A stretch of 64,000 bases of DNA from an uncultured Pseudomonas sp. Its GTDB lineage: Bacteria > Pseudomonadota > Gammaproteobacteria > Pseudomonadales > Pseudomonadaceae. Shown here piece after piece: positions 27,363-34,936 of this stretch (position 1 is its first letter; each line of letters opens with the position of its first letter). The DNA lies in assembly GCF_946885955.1 (NCBI RefSeq), contig NZ_CAMPHI010000004.1, positions 114,893 through 178,892 on the forward strand, in the 5' to 3' direction. Position numbers and translations under genes: made by a program. Below the pieces are notes generated by a model, which was not told the origin of the DNA, made no database searches, and saw nothing but the letters and a program-made list of their open reading frames with translations.

Positions 27363-27378
27363 GGGTTCAAATCCCCCC
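27363..27378. other. Right attachment site (attR), diverged
   Basis: GGGTTCAAATCCCCCC repeats the tmRNA T-arm core; the following bases CGGCGCCCCCACC only loosely match GGCTCCACC of tmRNA, and the preceding GCGGCCGGGAC resembles but does not equal GGCGGACGG. The right junction therefore looks decayed, or came from a different tmRNA allele or an earlier insertion. Confidence 0.6.
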
Positions 27379-27418
27379 CGGCGCCCCCACCGGGTCAGGT
27401 CGGCTAGCCAGAGCCAGC

Positions 27419-27616
27419 TCAGTGACAGTGAAAAGGTTTAGAGCCCGCGTGACAGCACTTGCCAGGAGGCGAATCCTTGCGGCAGCCGCCTCCGTGGGCA
27501 ACGGTTTCGGTGCCGGTCGCTGTAGTAGAAGGAAGCAGGTTTTGCGCTGATGCCATTTGGGCACCGATGGCGAAGACTATGGCGGTAACACCGGTCAGGA
27601 GCTTTTTCAGCAACAT
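27419..27616 (-). CDS. Small secreted Cys/His-rich protein
   Basis: A 65-residue protein with signal peptide MLLKKLLTGVTAIVFAIGAQ and cleavage near ASA, then a mature part of about 43 residues ending GGGCRKDSPPGKCCHAGSK and FHCH. Three Cys in C-x8-CC plus one more near the end, with several His, suggest disulfides or metal binding. GGAGGAAGT precedes the ATG. It lies just outside the right end of the element and is antisense to it. Unknown function; similar small proteins occur in other pseudomonads by memory. Confidence 0.75.
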   Translation of the reverse strand: MLLKKLLTGVTAIVFAIGAQMASAQNLLPSTTATGTETVAHGGGCRKDSPPGKCCHAGSKPFHCH

Positions 27617-28073
27617 ACTTCCTCCGTAAACATCGTTTTGCCTGACTGCGGAACGCATCTGGCACATCACTTGTAGCACGATGCCAAAAGGCCATCTTGA
27701 TCCACATCATCCCCCCGGCCTTGTAAGGATGATGTTGAAAGCGCTCGGAACGATTCACCTGCATGCCGGCGAGGGGTGGCGCTTAGCAGAACGGCACTTT
27801 GAGCGAACCGCTCGCGGACTTGGCCTAGCGTTTAGAATCATCAGGGCCGAGCCAGTCCGTCATGCTGTATTACTGGCGCGTCTATCCCATTCGATGTGGA
27901 ATCTTTATGGACACCAGGGGGAAAAGGGGACTGATTTATTTACATGACGCATGATGGATACGGTGGAGTGAATCGCCCCGATTTCCTAGCGGCCAACCCA
28001 CCTCAGAACCTACAACCTGAGCGCCCACATTGACCGGCGTCTGCCTCCATCGTCAGCATTCGCTGCCATGCCC
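27617..28073. other. Region without a supported gene
   Basis: About 450 bases. An 88-codon rightward frame exists (27681-27947), but it has no Shine-Dalgarno or recognisable domain, and its composition is not convincing. Near 27916-27945 the sequence GGGGGAAAAGGGGACTGATT resembles a motif often seen beside REP-associated transposases, so the tract may be a remnant of a mobile element. Nothing else stands out. Confidence 0.4.
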
Positions 28074-28655
28074 TTACTGCACAGGCAATGCTGCAATCAT
28101 CTGAGCGTGGCAGACCTCGAGTATTTCATCGGCGAGAGGCAAATCATCCGGGCATGCGCGCGACAACAGGATCGCGCCGACGGCCTGCGCCAGCATCTCG
28201 ATCATCTTTACCCTCGCCTCCCCCGGAGGCGCATCTGGGCCCGCTGGGTACTTTGCGCTCAGCGTCTGCAGGGTGCGTTCTATCCCTGCGGCAAACGCCA
28301 TCTTCAGTTCGTCCGATTGTCGCGCAGCGTCGCCACACAACGCCGCCATGGTGCAGCCGCTGCCGCGCCCGTCGCGATGATCCCTCGATACGTATAAATC
28401 GATAAAGCGCTGAATATCGAGCGCTTCGATTCCAGCCAGCGACCGGGAAAGACTGTCGGCAGAGGCCTCGGCCATCAGGTCGGCCTTTGAGCCGAAATGC
28501 TTGTAGAAACCTCCGTGGGTGAATCCGGCTGCCGCCATCAGGTCGGCCACGCCTACGCCGTCAAAACCTCGCTCGCGAAACACCACAGAGGCCGTCTCGA
28601 CGATGTGCTCCCGGTTTGCCTGAGCCTGGGCCTTGCTCACTCTCACGTGCAGCAC
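28074..28655 (-). CDS. TetR-family transcriptional regulator
   Basis: A 193-residue repressor. The N-terminal helix-turn-helix shows REHIVETASVVFRERGFDGVGVADLM and AAGFTHGGFYKHFGSKADLM, typical of the AcrR-like subgroup; the rest is a helical ligand domain with two Cys. GTG starts at 28655 or three codons later are both possible. It is divergent from the short-chain dehydrogenase gene with 156 bases between, containing an inverted repeat, so it probably represses the SDR-hydrolase-oxidoreductase operon in response to an unknown small molecule or electrophile. Confidence 0.9.
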   Translation of the reverse strand: MLHVRVSKAQAQANREHIVETASVVFRERGFDGVGVADLMAAAGFTHGGFYKHFGSKADLMAEASADSLSRSLAGIEALDIQRFIDLYVSRDHRDGRGSGCTMAALCGDAARQSDELKMAFAAGIERTLQTLSAKYPAGPDAPPGEARVKMIEMLAQAVGAILLSRACPDDLPLADEILEVCHAQMIAALPVQ

Positions 28656-28697
28656 CTCGTGTCCGCTGAAAATTCATGTGCCGATGATACATAGATG

Positions 28698-28711
28698 TTG
28701 ATCGTAATCAA
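28698..28711. promoter_or_regulatory. Candidate TetR operator
   Basis: TTGATCGTAATCAA has perfect 5-base arms (TTGAT / ATCAA) and lies in the divergent gap. A second looser pair TGATTG...CAATCA follows at about 28714-28738. Either could be the regulator's site. Confidence 0.45.
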
Positions 28712-28811
28712 ATTGATTGACAGTTTAGATTTCAATCATCATCCTAATTGCAAGCAAGATCCATTGCCCCGCTCAATCCAGCCACCCGCTCCTGAATAAG
28801 AGATAAACACC

Positions 28812-29600
28812 ATGACCACTCGCCCTACCGTTCTCATTACTGGCGCTTCCTCCGGCATCGGCGCTGTTTATGCCGAGCGTTTTGCCCAACGCGGGCATGA
28901 TCTGCTCTTGGTCGCCCGCGACCATGTGCGCCTGCAAACACTCGCAACCCGCTTGCGCAGCGAACATGACGTCGCCATCGATGTGCTTCAGGCGGATCTG
29001 ACCCAACTCAGCGATCTGACGATCGTCGAAGAGCGCCTGCGTGAGGACGCCAACATCGGCATCCTCGTCAATAACGCCGGTGCCGCGCAGTCCGGTAGCT
29101 TCATCGAACAGAACACCGACAGCATCGCCCACCTGGTGGCGCTGAACACAACCGCGCTGGTACGCCTGGCCAGTGCCATCGCTCCCCGCCTGGCCAAAGC
29201 GGGCAACGGCGCGATCATCAACATCGGCTCGGTGGTAGGCCTGGCTCCGGAGTTCGGCATGTCGGTCTACGGCGCGACCAAGGCGTTTGTGCTGTTCCTT
29301 TCCCAAGGCCTGAGCCTTGAGCTTTCGCCTCAGGGTGTTTACGTGCAAGCCGTACTGCCCGCCGCCACCCGTACCGAGATCTGGGATCGCGCCGGTATCG
29401 ACATCAACACCTTGAGCGAAATCATGGAGGTGGGTGATCTGGTCGATGCCGCGCTGGTCGGTTTCGACCGTCGCGAGCCGGTGACCATCCCACCGCTGCA
29501 CGAAGGCGAACGCTGGGACGCTCTGCAAACCGCGCGTCAAGGGCTGTTGTCGCAGGTAAAGCAGTCCGAAGTAGCGCAACGATATTTGACTCAAGTCTGA
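28812..29600 (+). CDS. Short-chain dehydrogenase/reductase (SDR)
   Basis: A 262-residue classical SDR: cofactor motif TGASSGIG near residue 10, NNAG near 92, catalytic Ser in INIGSVVGLA, and YGATK (Tyr and Lys of the active site) near 153. The substrate is not readable. GAGATAAAC lies before the ATG. First gene of a set with an alpha/beta hydrolase and a quinone-oxidoreductase-like enzyme, all downstream of the divergent TetR gene; together they look like a detoxification or xenobiotic module. Confidence 0.9.
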   Translation: MTTRPTVLITGASSGIGAVYAERFAQRGHDLLLVARDHVRLQTLATRLRSEHDVAIDVLQADLTQLSDLTIVEERLREDANIGILVNNAGAAQSGSFIEQNTDSIAHLVALNTTALVRLASAIAPRLAKAGNGAIINIGSVVGLAPEFGMSVYGATKAFVLFLSQGLSLELSPQGVYVQAVLPAATRTEIWDRAGIDINTLSEIMEVGDLVDAALVGFDRREPVTIPPLHEGERWDALQTARQGLLSQVKQSEVAQRYLTQV

Positions 29601-29645
29601 CATCTCAGAGCAGCCAGCCTCGCACCGCAGTCGGACGGAGTAGAA

Positions 29646-30515
29646 ATGACCTTCATTGATACAGAAGAGCGCGATGGATCGCTGGTGCCATTCATCAAGG
29701 CAGCGAACCGATCGATCACGGTGGACGGCATACCCTTCGCCTATCGTGACCTGGGGCCCAGGACCGAGGCGCCGCTGGTTGTGTTCAATCATTGGGGGGC
29801 GGTGCTGGACAACTTCGACCCCAGGATCATCGATGGTTTGGCACACACACGGCGCGTCATCGCCATCGACTACCGCGGCATCGGTGGCTCGGGTGGAACC
29901 GCGCCACTGACAGTCGATGCAATGGCTGAGGATGCAATCGCGCTGATTCGTGCGCTGGGCTTTGCCAAGGTCGACCTGCTCGGCTTTTCACTCGGCGGGT
30001 TCGTCGCTCAAGACATCGCCCTGAAGGCCCCTGGATTGGTGCGCAGACTGATCCTCACAGGGACCGGACCGGCGGGCGGCACAGGCATCGACAGAGTCGG
30101 TTCGATGACCTGGCCGTTGATGCTCAAAGGCTTGCTGACACTGCGAGATCCCAAGTTCTACCTGTTCTTTACTGCGTCGGCGCTCAGCCGCAGCGCCGCC
30201 CGCGCTTTTCTGCAGCGGATCAACGAGCGCAAGCTGGATCGAGACAAACCCGCCACGCCCAGGGCACTGCTGCGCCAGCTCAAGGCAATAAAGGCCTGGG
30301 GCCGACAAGCGCCCCACGACCTTGGCAGCCTGCGCCTCCCCGTCCTGGTCGCCAATGGCGATCAAGATGCCATGGTGCCCAGCTCTCTCAGTCGAGACAT
30401 GGCAAGACGCATACCCGGCGCTCAACTGATCATCTACGAGGACGCGGGTCACGGCGGCATCTTCCAGTACCACGCCGACTTCATAGCCAAAGCACTGGCT
30501 TTTCTAGCGGAGTGA
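29646..30515 (+). CDS. Alpha/beta hydrolase
   Basis: A 289-residue hydrolase. The nucleophile elbow is GFSLGG near residue 117; the acid is probably the Asp in NGDQDAMVP near 235-240 and the base His in AGHGGIF near 268. An oxyanion segment FNHWGAVLDNFDP fits esterases and haloperoxidase-like enzymes. Substrate unknown. It follows the SDR by 45 bases and precedes the oxidoreductase by 47. Confidence 0.9.
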   Translation: MTFIDTEERDGSLVPFIKAANRSITVDGIPFAYRDLGPRTEAPLVVFNHWGAVLDNFDPRIIDGLAHTRRVIAIDYRGIGGSGGTAPLTVDAMAEDAIALIRALGFAKVDLLGFSLGGFVAQDIALKAPGLVRRLILTGTGPAGGTGIDRVGSMTWPLMLKGLLTLRDPKFYLFFTASALSRSAARAFLQRINERKLDRDKPATPRALLRQLKAIKAWGRQAPHDLGSLRLPVLVANGDQDAMVPSSLSRDMARRIPGAQLIIYEDAGHGGIFQYHADFIAKALAFLAE

Positions 30516-30562
30516 AGGCGCCCCTTCCCGCGGAACCCATTGCGCACAAGGAATACCGAACC

Positions 30563-31564
30563 ATGAAAGCGTTCATCGTTGATCGTTACACAAAGAAAGA
30601 AGTCGGCCGCATCGGCGAAATCCCCACCCCAGAGTTGCGGGACGATGACGTTCTGATTCAGATTCACGCGGCGAGCGTCAATCAGCTGGATACGAAGATC
30701 AAAAACGGCGAATTCAAACTGATCCTTCCCTACCGCCTCCCCCTTATTCTGGGTAACGACATGGCCGGTACGGTCGTGCGGGTCGGCGCTCGCGTTCGTA
30801 GCTTCAAGCCAGGCGACGAGGTCTACGCGCGCCCGGACGATGACCGTATCGGCACCTTTGCCGAGTTCATTGCCGTCAAGGCCTCGTCACTGGCGCTGAA
30901 GCCCAAGAATCTCAGCATGATCGAAGCCGCCGCCCTGCCCCTGGTGGCATTGACGGCCTGGCAGGTGCTGGTCGAAACCGCCAAGCTGAAGAAGGGCCAA
31001 AAAGTATTCATCCAGGCCGGTTCCGGTGGCGTGGGGACCGTCGCCATCCAGTTGGCCAAGCACCTGGGCGCATTCGTGGCCACGACCACGAGTACCGCCA
31101 ACATCGACTGGGCCAAGGCACTGGGCGCGGACCTCGTCATCGATTACAAGAAGCAGGACTTCGCCAGCGTGCTTCGTGACTACGATGTGGTGCTCAACAG
31201 CCTCGGCAACGAGGAGCTGAAGAAATCCCTGCAGATCCTCAAACCGGGCGGCCACCTCATCTCCATCTCCGGGCCGCCCACCCCAGCATTCGCCGCCGCG
31301 CGAAGCCTGGCATGGCCGCTCAAACAGGTGCTGCGCCTGCTGAGCTCCGGGATCAGGAAACAAGCCGAGAGACAGGGAAAGCAATACACCTTCGTCTTTA
31401 TGCGGGCCGATGGGGCGCAGTTAGGCGAGATCACGTCCCTTATCGAATCAGGCGCAATCCGCCCAGTCGTCGACAAGGTATTCCCGTTTTCGGACACCCA
31501 AAAAGCGTTGGCCTATGTGGACTGTGGGCGCGCCAAGGGCAAGGTCGTGGTCCAGATGATGTAG
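30563..31564 (+). CDS. NADP-dependent MDR-family oxidoreductase (quinone reductase-like)
   Basis: A 333-residue medium-chain reductase starting MKAFIVDRYTKKEVGRIGEI. The GroES-like part has VLIQIHAASVNQLDTKIKNG and PLILGNDMAGTVVRVG; the Rossmann part has IQAGSGGVGTVAIQLAKHLGA. Zinc ligands of alcohol dehydrogenases are missing, as in zeta-crystallin-type quinone reductases. A GTG overlapping the hydrolase stop is possible, but this ATG gives the family N-terminus. Third gene of the TetR-linked set. Confidence 0.9.
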   Translation: MKAFIVDRYTKKEVGRIGEIPTPELRDDDVLIQIHAASVNQLDTKIKNGEFKLILPYRLPLILGNDMAGTVVRVGARVRSFKPGDEVYARPDDDRIGTFAEFIAVKASSLALKPKNLSMIEAAALPLVALTAWQVLVETAKLKKGQKVFIQAGSGGVGTVAIQLAKHLGAFVATTTSTANIDWAKALGADLVIDYKKQDFASVLRDYDVVLNSLGNEELKKSLQILKPGGHLISISGPPTPAFAAARSLAWPLKQVLRLLSSGIRKQAERQGKQYTFVFMRADGAQLGEITSLIESGAIRPVVDKVFPFSDTQKALAYVDCGRAKGKVVVQMM

Positions 31565-31637
31565 CTGGCGCTCGGCGATCGAGTCACGGCCGCTGTTCCG
31601 CCGCCGTTGAACAGCGCCACCGGCAGAGCGCAGCGTC

Positions 31638-31898
31638 ATGTTGAACTACACTCGGCCCCTTACCGACAGCGTGGAGTTGCCTGTGGACGGCACCAGCAAA
31701 ACCCTGCTTTTCTGCCTCACTGCCGGCGTGCTCCTGGCGATCTACTTCGGCATCGGCATGCGCCTGCGCGAAGACCCGATCTTCAAGATCAGCTACGACG
31801 AGATGGCAGGCATCATCCCCCTCGTCGGGATGATAGCCGCGGCCATTCTCGCTGGCGTATCCGCCCTGCTGCTGGGCTATCGCTTACTGCGCCGCTAG
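31638..31898 (+). CDS. Small two-helix membrane protein
   Basis: An 86-residue protein with two hydrophobic helices, TLLFCLTAGVLLAIYFGI and IIPLVGMIAAAILAGVSALL, joined by a polar loop with RLREDPIFKISYDEMA. No family recognised. It ends 4 bases inside the convergent DUF4336 gene. No clear Shine-Dalgarno, so the start is less certain. Confidence 0.65.
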   Translation: MLNYTRPLTDSVELPVDGTSKTLLFCLTAGVLLAIYFGIGMRLREDPIFKISYDEMAGIIPLVGMIAAAILAGVSALLLGYRLLRR

Positions 31899-32581
31899 AC
31901 CCAGGCGAACGACTTGCGCAAAAAAGCCTGGGCATCGCCGAACACGCACTCGCCGTGGGCGAGGATGATGTTCTCCGGCTCCCAGGCCAGCAGCGTGGCC
32001 AGTGAGTGTCTGGCCTCCCGCTTGCCGAAGATAAAACTCAGGCGCCAATCGATCGGGGTTTTGCCGTTGGGCGCGAGTATCCCGGCAAGTCGGGCGAGGA
32101 CGCGCTGCCAGGTGTTCAGCGACTGCGGCTCGAAGTTTTCGATCAGGTCGGCGACGATCAGGGTTTTCGAGGGTTTGTGGAAGAACACCATTTCCTGCAT
32201 CAGTGCGCTGCCGGTAAACAGGCTCTGATCGATATCCGTCGACCAGGCCGGCTCGGGCTGCGTGGTGAGCTGCTTGGCGAACGCGATGTCGGGGCGTTTC
32301 GCCTCCAGGCCCGGCGGCGCATAGGCACGGGCGTCGGGAAACGCCAGCAGCCATTGTTGAATGAACAGGTGGTGCAGCTTGTTCGGCGCTATGAGGTATT
32401 GGACTTCGCCCAGGGCCGCCAGCTCGCGCCGCAACGGCTCACTGACCGGCACCGGCGAATGCAGCCACAGCGCGCCGTCGGCCAGACGCACCACGGTCAT
32501 CCGGGTGCTATAGGGCATACCGTAGAACGGCACAGCCGGGCCCTCCACGGTCCAGATATCGTCGCCCACTCTAGTCAGCAC
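31895..32581 (-). CDS. DUF4336 domain protein (metallo-beta-lactamase-like fold)
   Basis: A 228-residue protein starting with GTG (VLTRVGDDIWTVEGP) after AGGAG. The domain shows FYGMPYSTRMTVVRLADGALWLHSP, PNKLHHLFIQQWLLAFPDA and FFHKPSKTLIVADLIEN, the DUF4336 pattern related to metallo-beta-lactamase folds, with the His residues that could bind metal. Activity unknown. It lies 22 bases downstream of the P450 gene in the same direction, so the two are probably cotranscribed. Confidence 0.85.
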   Translation of the reverse strand: MLTRVGDDIWTVEGPAVPFYGMPYSTRMTVVRLADGALWLHSPVPVSEPLRRELAALGEVQYLIAPNKLHHLFIQQWLLAFPDARAYAPPGLEAKRPDIAFAKQLTTQPEPAWSTDIDQSLFTGSALMQEMVFFHKPSKTLIVADLIENFEPQSLNTWQRVLARLAGILAPNGKTPIDWRLSFIFGKREARHSLATLLAWEPENIILAHGECVFGDAQAFLRKSFAWV

Positions 32582-32603
32582 CTGCACTCCTCGCGTCCTG
32601 CGC

Positions 32604-33881
32604 CTATCGCGACAATGTATGCCCTCGCCCGCCGCCGGGCGCGAAACCGGCGCCACCGTGCACCGCGGCGATTTCACTGAGCACCAGGCAGCTCGCCGGC
32701 AGCACCGGCATGCGCCGGCTCGGCATGCCGGGCGCCTGTTCGGCGACCCGGTAATGCATGCGCCGGCAGAACAACCGCAGTGCGTTCTCGATCAGCATTA
32801 CGGCCAAGTCTTCAGTGGGGCAATGCGGGTGGCATTCGGCGCTCACATCGTCCTGGGGTATCACTCCGTAAGCGCCGCTCGGCCAGGCGATAAAGCGCTC
32901 CGGCATAAACGTCTCGGTTTGTTGCCAGGTCACCGGATCGCGGCTGGTGCCATACAGGTCGAGCAACACCCGGCTGCCAGCCTGGAACATATAGCCCTGC
33001 CATGCGAAGTCCTGGCGCACCCGCGCCGCGATAAACGGCTGGAAGCTATAGAGGCGACGAACCTCGCGGGCAAAAGGCCGCAACCACTCGTCGTCGTGGG
33101 CCAAGCGCAGCTGCCATTCGGGATGACGGTGCAACTCCAGCAAGGCGAACACGATGAAGCGTGCGACCGCCACGGTCTGACCCAACAGCTCGAGCAACTC
33201 GGCCGCCGCGACCCGCCCGGGCAGCACCTTGCCATTGCCGCCGCGCCAACGGTTGATCAACGCCAGCGCCGAATCGACGGGCGCCGTCAGTTCACCCGCG
33301 CGCTGCTGCGCGATCAGCCTGCGCGCCCAACGCTGCAAGGTGAGATGCCCGCGCCAAGCTGCCAAACGGGCCCAGCCGAAGCGCCCGCCGCCATCGATCA
33401 GCGTCGCCAGCTGCTGGCGGCGCTCGCTGGCTTCATCGTCGCCCAGCGGAATGCCGGCCCAACGGCATACGGCTTTGCACAGCAGGGTTTCGATTTCCGG
33501 CAGCATCACCACATGGGGCTGACCTTCCCAACGCTGCAACGCTGCCAGCCATTGCTGTTCGGCGAGACTGACCAGGCGCTCGGCCTGCCCCGCCTGCAGC
33601 GCCCGGCCGAACAACTGCTTGCGTAGCAGATGGGTCTCGGCGGCACCGAGCCTGGAGTTGTGCGCCAGGTACGCGCTGGCGTTCGTGCGGCTGAACAGGC
33701 ACTGGTCGTAGAACAGTTTGGCAGCCATTTCGCCACGGATGCACAGGGTGCGGCGCAGCAGCAGGCGCGTGACGAATACCGGAGTCCGGTAACGTTGGCA
33801 GCGGTTGGCGATGAAGCAGTAGCCCTCGTTCATCAGCGCCAGCGTGCTGTCGAACAGAGTGTGTCCGGGGATGTTGCGCAT
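32604..33881 (-). CDS. Divergent CYP152-like cytochrome P450
   Basis: A 425-residue P450. The CYP152 (fatty-acid peroxygenase) pattern is clear: LLELLGQTVAVARFIVFALL, ExxR as E273-R276 in AREVRRLYSF, FIAARVRQDFAWQGYMFQAG, VLLDLYGTSRDP, MPERFIAW. But the residues that in known CYP152 enzymes read Arg-Pro-Thr before VAVARF are Gly-Gln-Thr (234-236), removing the Arg that binds the fatty-acid carboxylate. The heme loop reads ECHPHCPTED, keeping a Cys (C354) but losing the usual GHRCPGE. So chemistry is probably altered. Upstream of the DUF4336 gene. Confidence 0.85.
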   Translation of the reverse strand: MRNIPGHTLFDSTLALMNEGYCFIANRCQRYRTPVFVTRLLLRRTLCIRGEMAAKLFYDQCLFSRTNASAYLAHNSRLGAAETHLLRKQLFGRALQAGQAERLVSLAEQQWLAALQRWEGQPHVVMLPEIETLLCKAVCRWAGIPLGDDEASERRQQLATLIDGGGRFGWARLAAWRGHLTLQRWARRLIAQQRAGELTAPVDSALALINRWRGGNGKVLPGRVAAAELLELLGQTVAVARFIVFALLELHRHPEWQLRLAHDDEWLRPFAREVRRLYSFQPFIAARVRQDFAWQGYMFQAGSRVLLDLYGTSRDPVTWQQTETFMPERFIAWPSGAYGVIPQDDVSAECHPHCPTEDLAVMLIENALRLFCRRMHYRVAEQAPGMPSRRMPVLPASCLVLSEIAAVHGGAGFAPGGGRGHTLSR

Positions 33882-34150
33882 ACGCCGCTCCGTGATCGAA
33901 CGCCGCCCATGGAATGCGTGCGTCGTTTGCTAAATCGACCCTGCGTACGGCAAACAGTTTTACCTGTTTTGCCGCGCCGCGATTGGCGTGTCGCGGGTAC
34001 CGGCAGGCACCGTTTATCGAGGTCACGGAACAGCGCCGCAGGTGCAACGGTCGTTTAACAAGTCACTGAACAATCGCCAGCGACGCCGGTGCGCCGGTGC
34101 GCTCGGTGGTCCATCTGCTATCCCTTGCCGCCTATCGAAGGAGCTCGATC
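33882..34150. other. Intergenic region between divergent P450 and DUF2892-like genes
   Basis: 269 bases presumably holding promoters for both directions. I see no convincing operator or terminator; small frames on both strands have no coding features. Confidence 0.4.
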
Positions 34151-34528
34151 ATGCTTGTATCCGACGTGCAATCGACACCGCAATCGCCGAAAGCGGTCAT
34201 CCCCTACCAGAATGTCCAGGGCTGGGAACGCGGTGCCTCGCTTGCCGGCGGCCTGCTGCTGATCGCCCGCGGGCTGCGCAAAGGCGGCCTGTTCGGCATG
34301 CTCAGCCTCGGCGTCGGCGGCATGGGTTTGCTGCGCGGCGTCACCGGCCGCTGCGAACTCAAGCGAGTGCTCGAGCGCACCGGCACGACAGCGGCAGCGG
34401 AAGACTTGTGCACCGATAACCAACCGATGACACAACTGGATATGCCCGCGCCGACTCACGCCAACCAGGACGCCGATCAACCCGCGTGCGCAACCCCGGC
34501 CGCAGGCCCGGCAACCCCATCGGCCTGA
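34151..34528 (+). CDS. DUF2892-like small membrane protein
   Basis: A 125-residue protein starting MLVSDVQSTPQSPKAVIPYQ. The segment NVQGWERGASLAGGLLLIARGL and MLSLGVGGMGLLRGVTGRCE form two short hydrophobic helices, in the style of YgaP-type DUF2892 inner-membrane domains ('N...ER..S...G..L...G'). A Pro/Ala/Thr-rich tail follows. It is a paralog of the next gene (DIQGWERGLSAVLGLGLLGL). AGGAG precedes the ATG. Function unknown. Confidence 0.8.
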   Translation: MLVSDVQSTPQSPKAVIPYQNVQGWERGASLAGGLLLIARGLRKGGLFGMLSLGVGGMGLLRGVTGRCELKRVLERTGTTAAAEDLCTDNQPMTQLDMPAPTHANQDADQPACATPAAGPATPSA

Positions 34529-34547
34529 GTGAATAAGGAGAATCGAG

Positions 34548-34859
34548 ATGATCAAGACACCGCCACGCATCGACCCGAACGCTTCGCCCGGCGATATCCA
34601 GGGCTGGGAACGCGGCTTGTCGGCCGTATTGGGCCTGGGCCTGCTGGGCCTGGGGCTGAACCGGCGCGACGAGATCGGCCTGGGCAGCATCGGCTTTGGC
34701 GTATTGCTGCTGGCCCGCGGCCTGACCGGCCATTGCAGCGTGACCGGGATGATCAAATCGCCACACGATGAGCTGCGCTACCTGCAGGACGAACTGCACA
34801 AGGGCAAAGAGCGCATGACCGAGCTGTACCACAAAGCCGCGACCCTCACCTCGCGCTGA
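34548..34859 (+). CDS. DUF2892-like small membrane protein, paralog
   Basis: A 103-residue protein with GDIQGWERGLSAVLGLGLLG and IGFGVLLLARGLTGHCSVTG as two helices, then a polar helix DELRYLQDELHKGKERMTEL that could form a coiled coil. AAGGAG lies upstream. It lies 19 bases after its paralog and is probably coexpressed. Both keep QGWERG and GLTGHC/GVTGRC at equal spacing. Confidence 0.82.
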   Translation: MIKTPPRIDPNASPGDIQGWERGLSAVLGLGLLGLGLNRRDEIGLGSIGFGVLLLARGLTGHCSVTGMIKSPHDELRYLQDELHKGKERMTELYHKAATLTSR

Positions 34860-34936
34860 CGGCGAACCGGGCCGCCGGCGCCTTGCACGCCCGCGGCCCA
34901 GGTTGCCCTCTGTCGCAGTCGCCCCTGCCGGCCAAC

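Larger units (their letters stand above)
18905..27378. mobile_element. tmRNA-integrated phage-like element carrying an ABC-3C-type operon
   Basis: Bounded by the repeated GGGTTCAAATCCCCCC. From left to right it holds a membrane-anchored hypothetical, a tyrosine integrase, a Rep_trans-like replication initiator, small phage-type genes, a repressor, and the AT-rich four-gene ABC-ATPase operon. The rep-int pair and tiny regulatory genes recall Pf-type filamentous prophages, but no coat, adsorption or Zot gene is seen. G+C in the cargo is far below the host: 22 of 60 bases at 24361-24420 and 23 of 60 at 25921-25980, against 41 of 60 at 31021-31080. It may be a satellite or a remodelled prophage. 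Confidence 0.8.

Noticed and set aside
27300..27390. Possible tRNA gene around GGGTTCAAATCCCCCC
   Set aside because: Only a T-arm-like piece; no D-arm, anticodon arm or acceptor pairing. Explained as the right attachment site.
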